Shown here: positions 17,265 through 26,047 of the stretch, in pieces
Position numbering within the stretch: position 1 is the stretch's first letter
How the letters are laid out: each line of letters begins with the position of its first letter
DNA from: an uncultured Helicobacteraceae bacterium
Lineage (GTDB): Bacteria > Campylobacterota > Campylobacteria > Campylobacterales > Helicobacteraceae
Length of the DNA stretch: 64,000 bases
Assembly (NCBI GenBank): GCA_910578285.1
Contig: CAJTQL010000013.1
Coordinates: 4,500-68,499, forward strand
Reading direction: 5' to 3'
Position numbers and translations under genes: made by a program
The notes under the pieces: generated by a model
Databases searched by the model: none
What the model was told of the DNA's origin: nothing
Seen by the model: the letters and a program-made list of their open reading frames with translations, nothing else

Positions 17265-18044
17265 TCAATCGCAATCGATTCCAATCACATCACGATAATC
17301 GATTCTCTTGCTCTGCCATGGCAGTGGGTCAAAAAGCGTGATGTTTGGCACAGCAGCAAAATACTCGCGCAATTGTAATAATAATGGATCGTCATAGACG
17401 CTAAGCAGCTGCTCGGTATAGCCCTGCGCTTTTTTATAATCCCCCTCGAGTAGTCCTCCTAAGATATGGTTGAAGGTATAGCTAATACGGATATGCCCCT
17501 CATCGACAACATTGGGATTGATGATAAAGAAATTGCGATTACGTGTGCGCACACGCCAGTTTTCACCATAGATTTCGCTTAGATGTCTATCGCAAGGATG
17601 TGGGATTGGGAAAGGGATTCCATGATAATTGACAGATGTGAATCCAAATGGGCTAAGAGGAATCTTGATGACATGATTTCCACGCATAAATCCAAACCAC
17701 ACCTTGCCATTTTCGGGTTTTAAGAAGCTGATTTCAACAGCCAAATCATGCGGAGGCAACAGCACACCAATAACCCACTTCCCGCTCTCCCTGCGCACTT
17801 CTTGTGGCGAGATGTTTATCGTGCAGCCCAAACGTGTGAGCGAATCAGCAAGCCACATCCTATCCACACTCCAAGGCAGCATCACATCAATATCAGAATC
17901 TCCGGGCAGCAAGTCGCCATCACGATAGATTCCAAGCAAGCTGCCATGCGCGAGGCAAAAGGGCACTCCTAGAGAATCGAGATATTTCTTAATATCAAAC
18001 AACGCATTTTGTGCATTTTCATGCTGCGAGGCTCCCTTTGGTAT
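17265..18044 (-). CDS. LicD-like phosphotransferase domain (expressed only as fusion to TPR protein)
   Basis: The frame is open from the C10 tract at 18045 to a TGA at 17265, about 260 codons. AHGSLLGIYRDGDLLPGDSD followed by IDVMLPW is the LicD nucleotidyltransferase-like signature (HGxLLGxxRxGxxxPxDxDxD) of enzymes that attach phosphocholine or other phosphodiester groups to surface glycans. No start codon with a ribosome site serves this frame (a TTG at 18002 has none), but it lies exactly one base out of phase with the TPR gene upstream. A nine- or twelve-C tract would make one TPR-LicD polypeptide. As assembled it is OFF. Confidence 0.75.
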   Translation of the reverse strand: MPKGASQHENAQNALFDIKKYLDSLGVPFCLAHGSLLGIYRDGDLLPGDSDIDVMLPWSVDRMWLADSLTRLGCTINISPQEVRRESGKWVIGVLLPPHDLAVEISFLKPENGKVWFGFMRGNHVIKIPLSPFGFTSVNYHGIPFPIPHPCDRHLSEIYGENWRVRTRNRNFFIINPNVVDEGHIRISYTFNHILGGLLEGDYKKAQGYTEQLLSVYDDPLLLQLREYFAAVPNITLFDPLPWQSKRIDYRDVIGIDCD

Positions 18045-18585
18045 GGGGGGGGGGAGATTTTGTTGCTAATATATCAGCAATGGCATTGCGATAGATGCGG
18101 ATTGCCTCGATGATTCTGCCAACACTCTGGAGCGCCGTGCCGGCTGTGAGGCGCGCGTTTGCGTCTTTGCTTTGTGCCAAGAGCCGCAACGCGACTTGCT
18201 CCACCTCGCGCCATTTGTCTGTGTGTTGCAGATAGTGTAGATATGCTTGCATACCCTTGACAGACTTTGGCGCAAGCTTGTAGGCTTTGGTGGCATAGCG
18301 CTTTGCATCATCGAATTTGCCGAGTTTGAGGGCAATGGCGATAACAAGAGACAAGAGTGGCACATTAGTAGAGCCTTTTTTCAAGGCTTTTTTGGCATAT
18401 TTGTAAGCTGGGCGCGAATTGTTTGTCTTATGCAGTAGTGCGGCAACACCGGCGTTTGCCTCCATGTTGTCGGGGTCGGCTTTGAGCACAGCGTCAAATG
18501 CGTTCGCAGCTTTTTGATAGTCATGTACAAGGAGATATTGCGCTCCTTCAAGAAATTGGGCATGCAGTGATTGGGGTGTGGTCAT
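18019..18585 (-). CDS. TPR-repeat protein, N-terminal part of a phase-variable TPR-LicD protein
   Basis: 188 residues as read. Tetratricopeptide-like helical pairs are clear: YLLVHDYQKAANAFDAVLKADPDNMEAN, then KYAKKALKKGSTN, LGKFDDAKRYATKAYKLAPKS and GRIIEAIRIYRNAI (segments given separately). The last dozen residues after the proline run (KSPPPHTKGSLAA) come from the out-of-phase reading of the C10 tract and look like an accidental tail. TPR regions fused to glycosyl- or phospho-transferase domains are common in surface-glycan genes. A TPR scaffold for the LicD domain is inferred. Confidence 0.75.
   Translation of the reverse strand: MTTPQSLHAQFLEGAQYLLVHDYQKAANAFDAVLKADPDNMEANAGVAALLHKTNNSRPAYKYAKKALKKGSTNVPLLSLVIAIALKLGKFDDAKRYATKAYKLAPKSVKGMQAYLHYLQHTDKWREVEQVALRLLAQSKDANARLTAGTALQSVGRIIEAIRIYRNAIADILATKSPPPHTKGSLAA
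18045..18054 (-). repeat. Homopolymer C10 (coding strand) joining TPR and LicD frames
   Basis: Ten consecutive G on the plus strand. With ten, the TPR gene reads through proline codons and stops at 18019; the LicD frame is offset by one base. Loss of one C or gain of two fuses the two frames without any stop between them. Same length and same ON arithmetic as the tract at 10170. Confidence 0.85.
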
Positions 18586-18654
18586 TATCTGTCCTTTTTG
18601 GGATTATAGCATATTTTGGAGGTGCGTTTCATTCCGCACTCCCGATTCTGTGTT

Positions 18655-18737
18655 GGTCATTGCGAGGCTGCAGGGCATCCAAAGCAATCAACGACGTCGG
18701 GCAACCCAGAATCGTTGGTTGCTTCGCAATGACGGAT
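18655..18737. repeat. Structured intergenic repeat (TCATTGCGAG type)
   Basis: Inverted repeat beginning with GGTCATTGCGAGG and ending with TTCGCAATGACGG, with inner arms around GCAATCAACGA and CGTTGGTTGC. It can form a long hairpin and resembles copies near 25143, 25372, 27668, 30990 and 63079. The remaining part of the 18586-18925 gap contains only the promoter of the outer-membrane protein gene. Confidence 0.6.
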
Positions 18738-18886
18738 AGAGAATGTTTGCAACTCATCATCAAAAAGATAACTCTTTTTGGTTAGAATGGCAATGTGGAT
18801 TTTGGGATTCTGAAATAAGCAAAAAATTATGAATTATGAGCAGAATCGATTCGCAAGTGTTTAAGGAAAATGAAAACTATTTTCGA

Positions 18887-18892
18887 TATAAT
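18887..18892 (+). promoter_or_regulatory. -10 box of the outer-membrane porin gene
   Basis: A perfect TATAAT lies 34 bases before the ATG at 18926, preceded by an AT-rich stretch as usual in this phylum; an AAAGGAGAT ribosome site follows. Confidence 0.55.
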
Positions 18893-18925
18893 ACACTATT
18901 CAAAATTAAAAAAGGAGATAGCTTT

Positions 18926-20191
18926 ATGAAAAGGCTTTTGGTTTTCACAGCGCTTTGCAGCGCTTGGGTTTTTGCCGCAGATGAAGAAAGCAGCGCACTT
19001 GAGAAGGCATTCAAAGAAGGTAGCGCAAGCGGGCATATCGGCTTGTATGGGCAATATAAAAAGCTTGGCAAGAATGTGCTCAACACGAATACAAAGGGGC
19101 AGACAAGCAACAAATCAGGCTATCTTGCCCCAAGCGCCTCGTTTGTGTACTCCACAGCGCCGCTGCATGGAATCTCATTTGCTGCTGGGGCGTGGGCGAC
19201 AGATTCGATTTACGAGAAGCTCGATGGCGATTATAATGGCTCTTATGGCAATGCCGAAGGGATTGTCGAATCCAATGTGATGTTGCATGTGATGCGCGCA
19301 AAGGTCGAGCACGAGGGGCTTGGATTCGTGTCGTATGGGCGTCAAGAAGTCGATTTGGAATGGGCTGTGGGTTATATTCAAGGGCTTGTGGCAAATGTTA
19401 CGCCGATTGCAAATTTGAGCATTACTGCGTTTTGGGCACAAAAATATGCACAAGTAGGGTTTGATGAGATTTCATCTCAATTTTTAAACATGAACGATAA
19501 TAAAGGCATTCAAGGGCTTGATATTTCCTATATAATTGCTGATATTCTTACAATTAATCCTTATTATTATTATGCTGATTCGCTGTTGCAGATTCCGGGC
19601 ATTAAACTCACGGCTGATGTGAGCGCGGGAATTGTGCAATCGAGTACGATGTTGCATTATGCGAAGAGTATTGTCGACAAAAGCGTTACAAATGGTACAT
19701 ATCAGGGCAGTGTGCTTGGGCTCACAGGCGCAGACCTTGCAGGGCAAGAAGATGGGCAATGGATTCAGATTGAAGAAACAATCGCATTTCCGGCGATTGG
19801 ATTCCATATCGGCGCAGGCTATATCAAAACCGATAAAGACGGCGGCGGCGGATTGCTTGGCACATTTGATGACCACCAACCGCTCGAAGAGGGTAACCAT
19901 ACTTTTGACCCCAATGCTTCCCAAGTCTATGTCTTTGTGGGCTATGAACTCGGAATATTCAATGCAGGCGTGATGTATGGCAACACGAGTTATGACGCAA
20001 CAAGCGCGATTACAGGAGCGATTGAAGGCTTTAAGGAAAACGAAATCGATGTGAGCTTGGGGGTGACGTTGCCCTATAACCTAGGCATTGAGCTTCTCTA
20101 TGCTTATGTTGACGATGATTTCAAGGAACTTGATGGCGCAAAACCCGGTAGTTATAATCTCCTCAAAGGGCTTGTGAGCTGGAGATTCTAA
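18926..20191 (+). CDS. OprD-like outer-membrane porin family protein
   Basis: 421 residues from the ATG at 18926, which has AAAAAAGGAGATAG upstream and opens a clean signal peptide (KRLLVFTALCSAWVFAA). The mature part starts with an acidic segment and then GHIGLYGQYKKLGKN, followed by alternating aromatic beta-strand sequence ending in the terminal Phe expected of outer-membrane barrels (LLKGLVSWRF). The SGYLAPSASFVYSTAPLHGI region is typical of the OprD-like porins of Helicobacter and Campylobacter. It should form a channel for small solutes; specificity is unknown. Confidence 0.78.
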   Translation: MKRLLVFTALCSAWVFAADEESSALEKAFKEGSASGHIGLYGQYKKLGKNVLNTNTKGQTSNKSGYLAPSASFVYSTAPLHGISFAAGAWATDSIYEKLDGDYNGSYGNAEGIVESNVMLHVMRAKVEHEGLGFVSYGRQEVDLEWAVGYIQGLVANVTPIANLSITAFWAQKYAQVGFDEISSQFLNMNDNKGIQGLDISYIIADILTINPYYYYADSLLQIPGIKLTADVSAGIVQSSTMLHYAKSIVDKSVTNGTYQGSVLGLTGADLAGQEDGQWIQIEETIAFPAIGFHIGAGYIKTDKDGGGGLLGTFDDHQPLEEGNHTFDPNASQVYVFVGYELGIFNAGVMYGNTSYDATSAITGAIEGFKENEIDVSLGVTLPYNLGIELLYAYVDDDFKELDGAKPGSYNLLKGLVSWRF

Positions 20192-20324
20192 AAATATAGT
20201 GATTTTTTTGTGTGCAATGGGGCGAATTTGCGCGCATGTTGTGTTAGCTTTATGTGTGTTTCAGGTTTCGTTTGTTATAGTTTTATGGTACTTGTAAACA
20301 TCGAATAGTAGCTGGAGGTGGTTT

Positions 20325-21776
20325 ATGCTGCGACAAACACGAGGAGATGCAGACGTTTCAAAAATCATCGATTTTGAGACGGCAATCCTCAATCCAAGTG
20401 CGGATTTTGGCGGATTGTTTGCCCCAGAACGCTTGCCTGTGCTCAATACCATCGAAATGCGCAAATTACAAAAGCTGTCCTATGCCGACTTCACAAAAGA
20501 GATTTTCTCATTCTTAGAAATCGAGCTCGATTCAGCCATTTTGGAAAATGCGCTTTCGACCTATCGCCGCTTCGATAATCCAAATGAGCCTGTGGCTTTG
20601 CACAAAGTCCATGATTCTCTTTATATTCAGGAGCTTTTTCATGGACCCACGCGCGCGTTTAAGGACATGGCGCTACAACCTTTCGGGGCGATTTTGTGCG
20701 CGCTTGCTAAAAAGCGCAATGAACGTTATCTGATTCTTGTCGCAACGAGTGGCGACACAGGACCTGCCACACTCCAAGCGTTCCAAAACGATGACAATGT
20801 TTGTGTTGTATGCCTCTATCCCAAAAATGGAACAAGCGATGTGCAACGTCGTCAGATGACGACTATCAATGCGCGCAATGTTCGCGTTCTTGGAATCGAC
20901 GGCAATTTCGATGATGCGCAAAGTGCGCTCAAGAGTCTGCTTGCTGATGATGGATTCAAACAAGCACTTGACTTGAGGAGATTCCGACTTTCTGCGGCGA
21001 ATTCTGTCAATTTTGGGCGGATTATCTTTCAGATTGTCTATCATGCTTACACATCGCTTTGTTTTCCTGAACGTGGCGTTGACATCATTATCCCAAGCGG
21101 CAATTTTGGCAATGCGCTTGGCGCGTTTTATGCAAAGTTGATTGGATTTGATATTGGCAAGATTATCATCGCGAGCAACGCGAATAATGTTTTGACAGAC
21201 TGGATTACACGTGGCGTGTATGACATCAAAGAGCGCACACTCAAACAGACGCAATCACCCGCTATGGATATTCTTAAAAGCTCAAATGTTGAGCGCATTC
21301 TCTATGCGCTTTTTGGCGCAAGCCGCACGCGCGAGCTGCTCGAATCGCTTGATAGCAAGAAAATCTATGCCCTAAGCGCAAAAGAGTTTATGGAAATCCA
21401 AAATTATTTTGATGCGACATTCTGTACTGATGAAGAATGCCGCTTGTTTATCTCGCGCTATGCGAAGCTCGGGCATCTTGTCGACCCCCACACCGCCACG
21501 GCGCTCAAGGCATATGAGCAGTTTAATATCCTAAGCAATCGTATCAAGGTTGTTGTCTCGACAGCGGAATGGACGAAATTTGCTCCCACTGTTGCACAGG
21601 CTCTTGGCAAGGGCAAGCTAGATGACAAGGAGGCTCTTGCATTTGTGGCAAAAACGTTCAATGCGCCAATTGCCCCGAGTATTGAATCTCTCTTTGACAA
21701 AGAGGAGATTCATGACAAAACGCTTGCACCAAGCCAGATTAAGGGGGATATTTTGGATTGGGTTGCGACACTTTGA
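20325..21776 (+). CDS. thrC: Threonine synthase
   Basis: 483 residues, the typical length of the long bacterial ThrC. HGPTRAFKDMALQPFG (around residue 105-120) holds the PLP-binding lysine, and VATSGDTGPATLQAF is the phosphate-binding region; IIIPSGNFGNALGAFYAKLIG is also standard (read in two parts). It converts O-phosphohomoserine to threonine. GGAGGTGG precedes the ATG at 20325. The 130-base gap before it shows no clear structure. Confidence 0.93.
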   Translation: MLRQTRGDADVSKIIDFETAILNPSADFGGLFAPERLPVLNTIEMRKLQKLSYADFTKEIFSFLEIELDSAILENALSTYRRFDNPNEPVALHKVHDSLYIQELFHGPTRAFKDMALQPFGAILCALAKKRNERYLILVATSGDTGPATLQAFQNDDNVCVVCLYPKNGTSDVQRRQMTTINARNVRVLGIDGNFDDAQSALKSLLADDGFKQALDLRRFRLSAANSVNFGRIIFQIVYHAYTSLCFPERGVDIIIPSGNFGNALGAFYAKLIGFDIGKIIIASNANNVLTDWITRGVYDIKERTLKQTQSPAMDILKSSNVERILYALFGASRTRELLESLDSKKIYALSAKEFMEIQNYFDATFCTDEECRLFISRYAKLGHLVDPHTATALKAYEQFNILSNRIKVVVSTAEWTKFAPTVAQALGKGKLDDKEALAFVAKTFNAPIAPSIESLFDKEEIHDKTLAPSQIKGDILDWVATL

Positions 21777-21786
21777 GCAGTTTTAT

Positions 21787-21794
21787 GCTATAAT
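21787..21794 (+). promoter_or_regulatory. Extended -10 promoter of the DUF3373 gene
   Basis: TGCTATAAT (ending at 21794) lies 26 bases before the ATG at 21820, with AAAAAAGGGAGAAAG between. Confidence 0.6.
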
Positions 21795-21819
21795 CGACTA
21801 AAAAAGGGAGAAAGAAAGA

Positions 21820-23244
21820 ATGCGTAGAACACCATTACTTCTAACAACAGCTTTGGCACTCAATATGACGTTTGCTGCTGACCCGACATTGCAGAGTTTG
21901 CAGAATCAAATTAACGATTTGCAGCAGCGGCTTGATGAAGCGGAAGAGCGGGCTGATGAGATTGAATTTGAGGCAACTTTGAGCAAAGTTAAGTTTGGAT
22001 TAGAATTTTCTAATAGTATCTCAAATTTCAATACTTCTAATGGGAATGGAACGACTAACCATAATAATGGCAAATTTGCAACCGAGCTTCATCTTAATAT
22101 GAACGCGCAAGTCAATGATAGGACAAAATTTTCTGGGCGTTTGTCTGTGATGCGTGGTTGGGGCGATATGGGTTGGTCAAAATTGCCCATGGAGATTTCC
22201 ACAGGGCGCACAGCAGATGGCGGTCCCATTGTCTTTTTGGAACGCGCTTATGTTGATTATATCATTCTCAATGGATTCCATGCGACAATCGGGCGGCAGC
22301 CCGCAACCGATGGTCCGGGAAGCAACCTGCGCAACAATTCAGGGCGGCTATCAACCTATCCCGCATTGCTTGTCAATCTTTTGGGAGATGCGCTCATCTT
22401 TACCTATGCTCCAGACTATTTTGATGTTTCGCAGCTCACATTCCGCGCAGGGTATTCGAAATTCTATCAATGGGTTGAGGGGAGTGGGTCAAGCGAACAT
22501 TTCACAGGCACGCAAAAAGACAGCGATGGTGATTTGCTATTTGTCGAGGTTGAGGGCAAGCTGCCGCTTGGCGCGCTTGGCGACAACCTTGCGATTCTAA
22601 GCTATATCCAAACAATCAATTATAGCGTCCCAATCAATACGCCAACACTCTCGCTTGGACCCGTAAATATAGGCGATATTCAGGTGGTGAATCTGCATTT
22701 TGAAAACAACAAAATGCTTGGGCTTCCGTTCTCATGGTTTGTGAGTGGAAGCTATTTCAATGCCAAAGCGGACAATGGCGATGATGCGGCGCGCAAAGTT
22801 GCAAGCGCAAATGGAATCAGCATCGAAACCCGCGCACAGCTTGATAGCGTGGTGGCACAAAGCGGTGGCAACGCGTCTTTGCAACAGCTCCAAGCAGCTG
22901 CAGATAGGCTCAAGCTCAATAACGAGAACGCATTTGCAATCCATGCGGGCGCACGTGTTGATTTGCCGCTTGATTTTAAGATTGGTTATGAATATTTTCA
23001 TGGTAGCCGCTATTGGTATGCGTTTAGCCGCCCAAGTATTCATGACCCGCTTGATTTTCGTAACACACGAGGTGATGTGCATGACATCTACCTAATTTAT
23101 CAGCTTGATTTCAATCAATTCTTGCGCGCAAGCTATACGAATATCCACAACAAATATTCTAATAATGGGCTTGCTTTTGGTGGTGCAGACCCTGTAGATC
23201 GTACAGCTGAAATCTTTATGCTGATGTATAATCTTAAATTCTAA
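21820..23244 (+). CDS. DUF3373-family outer-membrane protein
   Basis: 474 residues. A signal peptide ends at MTFAADP; a short coiled coil follows (LQSLQNQINDLQQRLDEAEE), then a beta-barrel-like body. The LSVMRGWGD, FLERAYVDYI and ATIGRQPATDGPGSNLRNNS stretches and the C-terminal aromatic residue match DUF3373, a family I know from Helicobacter and Campylobacter outer-membrane proteins. The coiled coil may trimerise the protein or contact peptidoglycan. It is followed after 10 bases by a small secreted protein. Confidence 0.75.
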   Translation: MRRTPLLLTTALALNMTFAADPTLQSLQNQINDLQQRLDEAEERADEIEFEATLSKVKFGLEFSNSISNFNTSNGNGTTNHNNGKFATELHLNMNAQVNDRTKFSGRLSVMRGWGDMGWSKLPMEISTGRTADGGPIVFLERAYVDYIILNGFHATIGRQPATDGPGSNLRNNSGRLSTYPALLVNLLGDALIFTYAPDYFDVSQLTFRAGYSKFYQWVEGSGSSEHFTGTQKDSDGDLLFVEVEGKLPLGALGDNLAILSYIQTINYSVPINTPTLSLGPVNIGDIQVVNLHFENNKMLGLPFSWFVSGSYFNAKADNGDDAARKVASANGISIETRAQLDSVVAQSGGNASLQQLQAAADRLKLNNENAFAIHAGARVDLPLDFKIGYEYFHGSRYWYAFSRPSIHDPLDFRNTRGDVHDIYLIYQLDFNQFLRASYTNIHNKYSNNGLAFGGADPVDRTAEIFMLMYNLKF

Positions 23245-23254
23245 GGAAGTTAGA

Positions 23255-23503
23255 ATGATACGAAAGATTTTATTATCTTTTGCATTGACATGTTTTATGG
23301 GAGCTTCATTTGCCTATGCAGAAGATTGTGGCACGTTGATAAGTAAATACAAAGCCCCAGACCCAAGCAAAAAAACGATGGCGCAGCTCAAGCGGTGGGT
23401 ATCGCGCAAACTCGAGAACAATGCTGATGCGAGCATGCTTGAGACATGTTTGATTGCGCAAGCAGCCGATAACCCCAATAAAGATCAAGTTGCCGGAAAA
23501 TAA
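23255..23503 (+). CDS. Small secreted protein with signal peptide
   Basis: 82 residues. A Sec signal peptide (MIRKILLSFALTCFMGAS, cut near AYAED) leaves a mature protein of about 60 residues with two cysteines (in EDCGTL and LETCLIA), consistent with one periplasmic disulphide. AAGGAAGTTAGA precedes the ATG. It follows the DUF3373 gene closely and may be co-transcribed with it. No family recognised. Confidence 0.65.
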   Translation: MIRKILLSFALTCFMGASFAYAEDCGTLISKYKAPDPSKKTMAQLKRWVSRKLENNADASMLETCLIAQAADNPNKDQVAGK

Positions 23504-23515
23504 TGGTTGTGAGCA

Positions 23516-23932
23516 ATGGCACAAGGGCAGATTCAAGACATCGTGTTGCGCCTTTGCGCTCAAGCCATTAAAGAGGCAGAGCCTTATATTCTCGATTATT
23601 CCGAAACAAGCATCGCTGTTTTGGACAAAGTGTTGCGCCGCCACCAAAAAGAATTACAAGCCCACGCGCACAAAGACGAGGAGACTTGGCAGCTTACATC
23701 GATGTATGGCGCATATATCGGCACGATGTTGCTATCAAATGGATTATCGCAATGTGGCTATGCTTGGAAGCTGACGAAAGAAAATCTGCTTGTTTTGCAA
23801 AGCGATGTACGTTCTCTCTCGCCCCTTGCAAAAGTGTATCATTGTCTGTGTAATGCGGAAAAGATAGAGACATTCTATCATGGCGCGCTTGCCCTCGCAC
23901 GCGAAGAGGGCACAAAACAAGGGCGATTATAG
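23516..23932 (+). CDS. Hypothetical cytoplasmic protein
   Basis: 138 residues, largely helical, no signal peptide or membrane segment. Contains LDKVLRRHQKELQAHAHKDE and a Cys/Tyr-rich segment LSPLAKVYHCLCNAEKIETFY. The start is not certain because no strong ribosome site precedes the ATG at 23516. Its stop overlaps the end of the convergent coiled-coil gene by six bases. I do not recognise a family. Confidence 0.6.
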   Translation: MAQGQIQDIVLRLCAQAIKEAEPYILDYSETSIAVLDKVLRRHQKELQAHAHKDEETWQLTSMYGAYIGTMLLSNGLSQCGYAWKLTKENLLVLQSDVRSLSPLAKVYHCLCNAEKIETFYHGALALAREEGTKQGRL

Positions 23933-24526
23933 CCCCTGTGCTTGGGCAATCTGTTGTTGGAGTGTCATCATCTCAGCAATGCGCACGCTACGTTCAACGG
24001 AGAGGTAGCGCATCATCGCTTCACGAATGTTTGCCTTATCGGCTTCGCTTTTGCCATTGTTTGTGTTTGCATTGGTGCTATCTGCTGATTGTGCGGCAGA
24101 TTCTGCTCGCGCTGCAACTTCGGCGCGCGCCATGTCTGCTACGCTTGCAGCCAGCCCTGCGCTTGCTGTGCTGTTCATATTGTTTTGCCCAACAAGCACA
24201 CTTTTCATTGAGTTTGTTGAGCCAGTCGAGAGGCTCTTAATCTGTTGGTCGAGCCTTGCTAGCTCGGCTTCTGTGCTTTGTAGTCGGCTTTTGAGTGCAT
24301 TGAGTGTTTTTTCGCTCAATGCTGTTGTAGCGTTTGCGAGCTCACCATTTGCATTAAGTTTGTCAAGTTCATCTTGGGAGGTGATGGCTTGAGCTGTGGG
24401 ATTTGTAGCATTATTCCCTTGTTCTGCAAGTTTTTCGGAATCTTTGTCTTTATTCGACTCCATTTTGCTATAATTTGCAAGTCTTTCGTAAGGATTGCTT
24501 GTATTCATCAAATTGAGCTGTGTCAT
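23927..24526 (-). CDS. Coiled-coil hypothetical protein
   Basis: 199 residues. A Ser/Asn/Lys-rich N-terminus precedes a heptad-rich helix (LKSRLQSTEAELARLDQQIK), an Ala-rich region and a C-terminal helix MTLQQQIAQAQGL. No signal peptide. AAAGGAGTAACCC precedes the ATG. The composition resembles small flagellum- or secretion-associated helical proteins of Campylobacterota, but this is an impression only. Confidence 0.6.
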   Translation of the reverse strand: MTQLNLMNTSNPYERLANYSKMESNKDKDSEKLAEQGNNATNPTAQAITSQDELDKLNANGELANATTALSEKTLNALKSRLQSTEAELARLDQQIKSLSTGSTNSMKSVLVGQNNMNSTASAGLAASVADMARAEVAARAESAAQSADSTNANTNNGKSEADKANIREAMMRYLSVERSVRIAEMMTLQQQIAQAQGL

Positions 24527-24597
24527 GGGTTACTCCTTTTGCGTTCTTGATGTCAATAAAGCAATAAGTGTTCCATGTTTATTTATTCCCCAAAGGT

Positions 24598-24603
24598 TAT
24601 AAT
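24598..24603 (+). promoter_or_regulatory. -10 box of the 24627 gene
   Basis: TATAAT in the divergent gap between the coiled-coil gene and the 24627 gene, 23 bases before that ATG; AAAGGAAC lies between. Confidence 0.5.
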
Positions 24604-24626
24604 ATAGTAAAAGAGAAAGGAACAAA

Positions 24627-25130
24627 ATGTTGCAAATTCCGATATTGCTCGACCTTCGCGAGGCGTATCAAGAGATTGCTCCAAAGCTACAAGCCGCACT
24701 GCAGACGCATTGTGGAGAATCCCCACAATGTTTCGAGATTGTCGCTGATGATTGGAACAGCGCCAACCACGTGCTTGCGCTGCCAACGTCGGGCTGCTCG
24801 CTCGCAGCGCTGTTGCGCTCCTCGCCCTTTGCGCCTAGCACTGATTGTTTGTTGCCAAGCGATTGCGAGCTTTTGTGCCTCAACCAAATTGTGCATCGCA
24901 CACCCAATCCAAACGACCTTTTGCGCCCTCTTTGTGCGCATGGATTCACGTTTTTTTGTCTCATCGAGCTCAAAAAGTCGCTCAAGAATCCCTATCCAGC
25001 CCAAACAGCGGGTGTATTTGGGTATGGCAGCGATGAGGGCAGTGTTTGTGAGCTGCTGCAAAGCTGCTATTGCGAGATTTGCGCTCGCTTTGAATCGCGC
25101 GGGGTTTTTTGTTTGCTTGCGAGGATATAA
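24627..25130 (+). CDS. Hypothetical protein, cysteine-rich
   Basis: 167 residues from an ATG preceded by AGAAAGGAACAAA. It has nine or more cysteines spread through the chain (for example QTHCGESPQCFE, LLQSCYCEICARF) but no regular metal-binding spacing that I recognise. No signal peptide. A repeat element begins within 12 bases of the stop. No family recognised. Confidence 0.6.
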   Translation: MLQIPILLDLREAYQEIAPKLQAALQTHCGESPQCFEIVADDWNSANHVLALPTSGCSLAALLRSSPFAPSTDCLLPSDCELLCLNQIVHRTPNPNDLLRPLCAHGFTFFCLIELKKSLKNPYPAQTAGVFGYGSDEGSVCELLQSCYCEICARFESRGVFCLLARI

Positions 25131-25142
25131 TGCGGATTTTGC

Positions 25143-25231
25143 GTCATTGCAAGCCCGCGAAGCAGGTGCGACAATCTATCGTATCGGGCAACCAAACACG
25201 TAGATTGCTTTGGCTGTCGCCTCGCAATGAT
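25143..25231. repeat. Structured intergenic repeat (TCATTGCAAG type)
   Basis: Begins TCATTGCAAGCC and ends GCCTCGCAATGATG, with inner arms CAATCTATCG and CGTAGATTG. Long imperfect hairpin, same family as the one near 18657. Confidence 0.6.
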
Positions 25232-25239
25232 GTCAAAAT

Positions 25240-25293
25240 GGAGGTGCGACTTTAGTCGCACGCCAAAAGTGCGGTTAATAAAACCGCACCTCC
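25240..25293. repeat. Double-hairpin repeat GGAGGTGCG...CGCACCTCC
   Basis: Two small hairpins, GTGCGACT/AGTCGCAC and GTGCGGTT/AACCGCAC, are enclosed by outer arms GGAGGTGCG and CGCACCTCC. Related copies lie at 27337, 30962 and 63241. The rest of the 25294-25669 gap holds another TCATTGCGAGCGAG repeat (about 25372-25430) and no gene that I can support. Confidence 0.65.
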
Positions 25294-25669
25294 GAATCAT
25301 GGGGGTAATTTTTACGGTATGGCGCGCCTCACGTCTTTCCTCCTCCCTTGCGAAGGGGGCTAGGGGGTGGGTCATTGCGAGCGAGTGTAACGAGCGTGGC
25401 AATCAACGAGTAAAGAATCCCAAACGAGCATTCAAACACGCTTAATTGCTTCGGGCAATCTTTTGCAATGATAAATGACTGCGCTTCTCAATTTGGGCAA
25501 TCAAATGCTTGCAGATGCTAAGATTCTGATTTTATTTGCCGATATAGCTGTAAGCTAGCGCTTCATGGGGCTTAGAAGTTTGTTGGGTTATAGATTCAAC
25601 AATATTTAAGCATAAAATTGCTAGAATGCTTCTTATATCCTTAGTTGGCAAATTTATCACAAAGCAGAG

Positions 25670-26011
25670 ATGATGAAGAAATCTCTAGTAACATTTACAA
25701 TGTTCGCGTTGCTTGGAAGTTTTGCATTTGCTGCAGACGCAGATGAGGTTGATTTTCTTAGCTCAATAAGCAATGGAGCAATCAGCGACAAAGATGCGAT
25801 TGTGCTTAACAATGCACAAAAGCAAGAGATAGTTGGGGGATACCATTACTTGAATGGGACATTGAGTGGTTTTTCATGGCATGCAATCAAAAACTTCAGC
25901 TATTACAACTATCTTCACAATCAAGCAATAAAAGAAGGACGCCCCGTAACTGTGCGTCCTTATGGTAATGCGCTAACCAGGCCTTATGGTGGCATTTATT
26001 TGCGAAGATAA
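25670..26011 (+). CDS. Small exported protein with double-glycine motif
   Basis: 113 residues. A Sec-type signal peptide (MKKSLVTFTMFALLGSFAFA, then ADADE) is followed by SDKDAIVLNNAQKQEIVGGY, which resembles the leader end of double-glycine bacteriocin precursors (LSxxELxxIxGG). The remaining 55 residues are aromatic and basic (NYLHNQAIKEGRPVTVRPYG, ending RPYGGIYLRR). Having both a Sec signal and a GG-like motif is unusual. It precedes the EF-hand gene at 26048. No family recognised; bacteriocin-like nature is a guess. Confidence 0.6.
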   Translation: MMKKSLVTFTMFALLGSFAFAADADEVDFLSSISNGAISDKDAIVLNNAQKQEIVGGYHYLNGTLSGFSWHAIKNFSYYNYLHNQAIKEGRPVTVRPYGNALTRPYGGIYLRR

Positions 26012-26018
26012 TCACACT

Positions 26019-26033
26019 CCCCCCTATGGGGGG
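26019..26033. repeat. CCCCCC-TAT-GGGGGG hairpin
   Basis: Six C, a three-base loop and seven G lie between the stop of the small exported protein and AAGGAG of the next gene. It could act as a terminator or processing hairpin, although no T-run follows. The G7 run is too short to expect strong phase variation and is not in a coding frame. Confidence 0.5.
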
Positions 26034-26047
26034 GACAAGGAGTCCCA

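Noticed and set aside
26028..26034. G7 run as another phase-variation tract
   Set aside because: It is intergenic, short, and part of a C6-TAT-G6 hairpin; no reading frame crosses it.
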